The position numbers and the translations under genes were made by a program. Below the pieces are notes generated by a model that was not told the DNA's origin, ran no database searches, and worked only from the letters and a program-made list of their open reading frames with translations. Positions 61,415-64,000 of a DNA stretch of 64,000 nucleotides are shown piece by piece. Source of the stretch: Sclerodactyla briareus (Eukaryota > Echinodermata > Holothuroidea > Dendrochirotida > Sclerodactylidae). The stretch covers positions 206,145 through 270,144 of the forward strand of contig JAODTK010005588.1 in the NCBI GenBank assembly GCA_026419785.1, written 5' to 3'. Every line of letters begins with the position of its first letter. Position 1 is the stretch's first letter.

Positions 61415-62330
61415 TTACTCCGATCCTTTTATTGAGCAAGCGGCGGTTATCTGACAAGAAGATACATAGTTTTTCTTGATACACAGGTTGCACTGACCCG
61501 ATATGCGCATGCGGGTGTTGGACTGTTTGATTATCTGCACTTACAAGAAAAACATCTCCCCCTTACGCTTTAGGTCCCATATGTGTTGGTGAGAGTTCCG
61601 TGTCCTTTTCGTACCTCTCGTGAAGGAAGGATTTTGTGTGATTATTGTATCTTGCTTGAATAAAAAAAAAGCACTAACTCGATATCCCAATGTATGAGTG
61701 GGTTACTGTTGACCGGATGTGACGTCAGCCCTATAGACCAGGTTTGCTCGCCAAGCAGTTCCCATCGAGTGGGCAGTTTTTGTTTTACTCTGCAGTTACA
61801 GGTGCGCTCCGGTTGTGGTTGGCGCAGTTGCTTCGCCTTAGCACGCGGTGATCCTACGTCTGTGACCCACTAATGATGGATTGCATGTTTCCCATACAAC
61901 TATACCTCAGCTTCATATTGTTTTTATTAAATTATTTTGCGTAGCCCATGTCTAACGGGAAGTGCTGTGGCGAGCAGCTTGAAAAACAATCTTCCACTAT
62001 TGGTTTCAACGTTGTGGGCTGATATGGTGGGTGAACCATGTATGTTCATCGTTCGGTGTCTTATTGATGTTGTAGTAGTCTTGACAGTGCTCGGTGTCGG
62101 CGTTGCGCTTGATGTACTGTATGCGGTCCCGGGTATAAGCTGTCCCGCAGCGCCGATGGTACGATTGGTGGCCGACGCGTTGAATATCTCCTGGTTAGAT
62201 GATAGGGTGGATATCCTGCCCGCAATGCTCGCCGGGATGCGCTTAGGGACTGCTGGGGGGTGGTTGGACAACGTGTGGACGTAAGTGGGTTGTCATTTTT
62301 GGGTTTGCGGGAAAGGGCGGTGGGTGCCAA
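61415..62330 (-). pseudogene. Penelope-like retroelement fragment: polymerase C-terminal region plus GIY-YIG endonuclease
   Basis: On the minus strand from 62310 down, in three shifting frames: YVHTLSNHPPAVPKRIPASI (about 62290-62230), ISTLSSNQEIFNA (about 62210-62175), HNVETNSGRLFFKLL (about 62015-61970), MKLRYSCMGNMQSII (about 61915-61870), a CNCR segment (61800-61790), NKNCPLDGNCLA (about 61782-61747), NLVYRADVTSG (about 61745-61710), YIGISS (61690-61673), SFTRGTKRT (61635-61605), HIWDLKRKGEMF (about 61590-61555) and QCNLCIKK (61493-61470). This order, an SNHPP linker, then CNC, CPL-GNC, VY-A, YIG, WxLK and CNLC, is that of Penelope-like elements carrying a Cys-motif and a GIY-YIG nuclease, which nick DNA for reverse-transcribed insertion. 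The polymerase core is absent (5' truncation near 62330), and at least four frameshifts inactivate the rest. The 3' limit is approximate. Confidence 0.9.
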
Positions 62331-64000
62331 GCACCACTGGGACGTGTCTGGATTAGACGGATCAACGCCTATCCCCATTGACTACATCAGACCGTATTGT
62401 CTAACACTACACTCAGACTTTCAAGCCCCACGTTCACTCAGGCCTAAGAAGGCCTGAAAACGTGTGACGATCGACAGATGGCGCTTTATATCAAATTTCA
62501 TGTAAATAACCGATATGGCCTCTACGGTTTTGCTGCTTTCTGGCTAATACTAAACAGAGGCAGTTTACACTGGGTTATGTTAATCTCATTGAAAAACATT
62601 CTACATTTCATTGCTCCGGTTGCATAACGGCACTCAGGTTGCATGAGAAAATTAGAGTCAAACCCGTAGAATAATAGCAACGTAACATGTTATAGGTATA
62701 CTTACTAGCATGGCAAATAAGTAAGAGAAAAACAAAAACACAGACACAATAGAATTTCCTTATGAAGTTCTATGAACAAATCGATAGCATACTATTCATA
62801 TATAAAAATCACGGCATTTCATCCCAAAATAATTATGCTTATGCATGACTTTTCGTGAGGCGGCATCAAATGTTGAATTAATGATTTTATTCCCATTAGA
62901 CTGAACTGAATAAAAATGTTTATGTTGAGTTGAAAATACCATTTTGAGCGGGAAAAGGAATCTGAATAGAAAAATTCACATTGTCTTCGAAAATAATGAC
63001 TTTCAGCGATTTCAACTTCCCTCAAATCCAGTTGTTCATTTTTATTCAGATAACAAAATTACATCCCTGAGTAAATCACTAACCATAATCATTGAGATTG
63101 CAGGCCATGGATGTCTTCTAAAGGGAAAAACACCACTGTTTGCCCAATCGATGTTGGTAGTATACCTCCGCAAGTATTTATAGGGAAGGTCATGACATGA
63201 AGCATTTTACAACTCTTTTTTAGAGTGTTCATTTTACTTTTGACCATAAGAGTAAACCAGAATTATTTAGGCGCTCCAAAAAACATTCTGATGCAAAACA
63301 TTCTCATGTTTCAAAACTCCTTAACGGAACAAACATCATTCACCATACGTTCGCCACATAATGGCCGTTAGAGAAGCGTAACCCGCCAGTACTTCAGACT
63401 CCGAATCTCTGAACTGGGTATCACTAGTGCATGAAAACACTGAACTAATTATCGTTAGTTATCCAACCTATATGTAGGGATAGAAGGGTTCACTCTTCTC
63501 TTCTTTACGTTAGCGCTTAATTATACTTCGTAATTTCGTTTAACCCGGTGAATACCACTAGTATGATGGAAATTCAAACCTAATTTGTGCAGGAGAGTCC
63601 TCCTGCATATTTGGGGCAGTTCTCACTTTAGTTGATATGCCCTTCAACGATGTCCGCCTCAAAATACCTGACCACCTCTTACAGTTTCATATGTAACACT
63701 GCTCCGTGATCCACCTGTACAGCGAATGAGGGTAAATAATCCACCCGATCGTAAGGGGAGAGGCATTTTGCATAGTTTGACATTTTAACATTTGGCAAAT
63801 ATGTCCTTTCGAGAATTCGACTTCAGAACCCGTCACAAGCACCCCGTCAGTTACCACCAGTCCCCTGATTAACACTGACCAATATGATGGTAATTCACAA
63901 TACATCTGTGTGGAGGATGATCTTTTACACAATGTAATGCCTGTTATGCCCCTCTAATCTTTTTTGTACAAGGTAAAAAAGGCGGTCCGTATAAGGCTTA
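62331..64000. other. Intergenic stretch, no gene seen
   Basis: Open frames up to 81 codons on both strands, none recognised. A/T-rich, no repeats with readable ends. Confidence 0.55.

Noticed and set aside
61937-62284. Plus-strand 115-codon hydrophobic frame with membrane-like segments
   Set aside because: Antisense of the Penelope-like fragment; the minus-strand motifs explain the sequence.
1-64000. Bacterial or phage origin, operons, CRISPR arrays
   Set aside because: No long or tightly packed ORFs and no regularly spaced identical repeats; retrotransposon types and microsatellites are those of animal nuclear DNA.

Overview
The window looks like nuclear DNA of an animal, most likely a marine invertebrate. 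The evidence is several decayed non-LTR retrotransposons of the CR1/Jockey superfamily, a Penelope-like retroelement with a GIY-YIG endonuclease region, tRNA-derived SINE-like units, non-autonomous DNA transposons with target-site duplications, and many microsatellites. There is no operon-like gene packing, no ribosome-binding-site pattern and no long ORF: the longest open frame is about 160 codons and lies inside a broken reverse transcriptase. A more exact lineage cannot be read from the sequence; a deuterostome such as an echinoderm, hemichordate or cephalochordate is only a guess.

Layout. 1-13 kb is intergenic, with a 1,626-bp hAT-type element (1904-3529, perfect 8-bp duplication), two copies of a retroposon 3' tail ending in (TAA)n (4.3 and 5.6 kb) and a 159-bp foldback mini-element (9663-9821). 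12.9-14.7 kb is a minus-strand CR1-like LINE (family A) with its 3' tail. 15.56-16.16 kb is a 594-bp inverted-repeat element with a perfect 5-bp duplication. 17.8-27.8 kb is repeat-rich: (TATG)n, two SINE-like units and three copies of a family that starts with a hairpin followed by TTCG repeats (a fourth, inverted copy is at 41 kb). 30.0-30.9 kb is a second LINE type (C). 34.5-35.9 and 39.8-40.9 kb are two more copies of LINE family A. 37.0-37.8 kb is an inverted-repeat element with a minisatellite end. 42.6-45.4 kb holds blocks of GACTTG repeats enclosing a ~110-bp tandem array. 46.7-47.9 kb is a third LINE type (B); LINE endonuclease and C-terminal fragments lie at 52.3-52.9 and 53.9-54.1 kb. 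50.3-51.2 kb is a decayed copy of a widespread cysteine-rich invertebrate protein family. 56.0-56.3 kb is a 94-codon open frame behind a good splice-acceptor sequence, the only candidate for an exon or less-decayed coding piece. 61.4-62.3 kb is the Penelope-like fragment.

Nothing here forms a working pathway. Every recognisable coding segment is frameshifted or truncated, so the window is best read as a transposon graveyard in an intergenic or intronic region. The most informative parts are the DNA elements whose exact ends and duplications can be read, and an unusual abundance of G or C runs of 10-19 bases, some of which are carried inside those elements. No host gene, tRNA gene, rRNA gene, CRISPR array or promoter could be identified with confidence.
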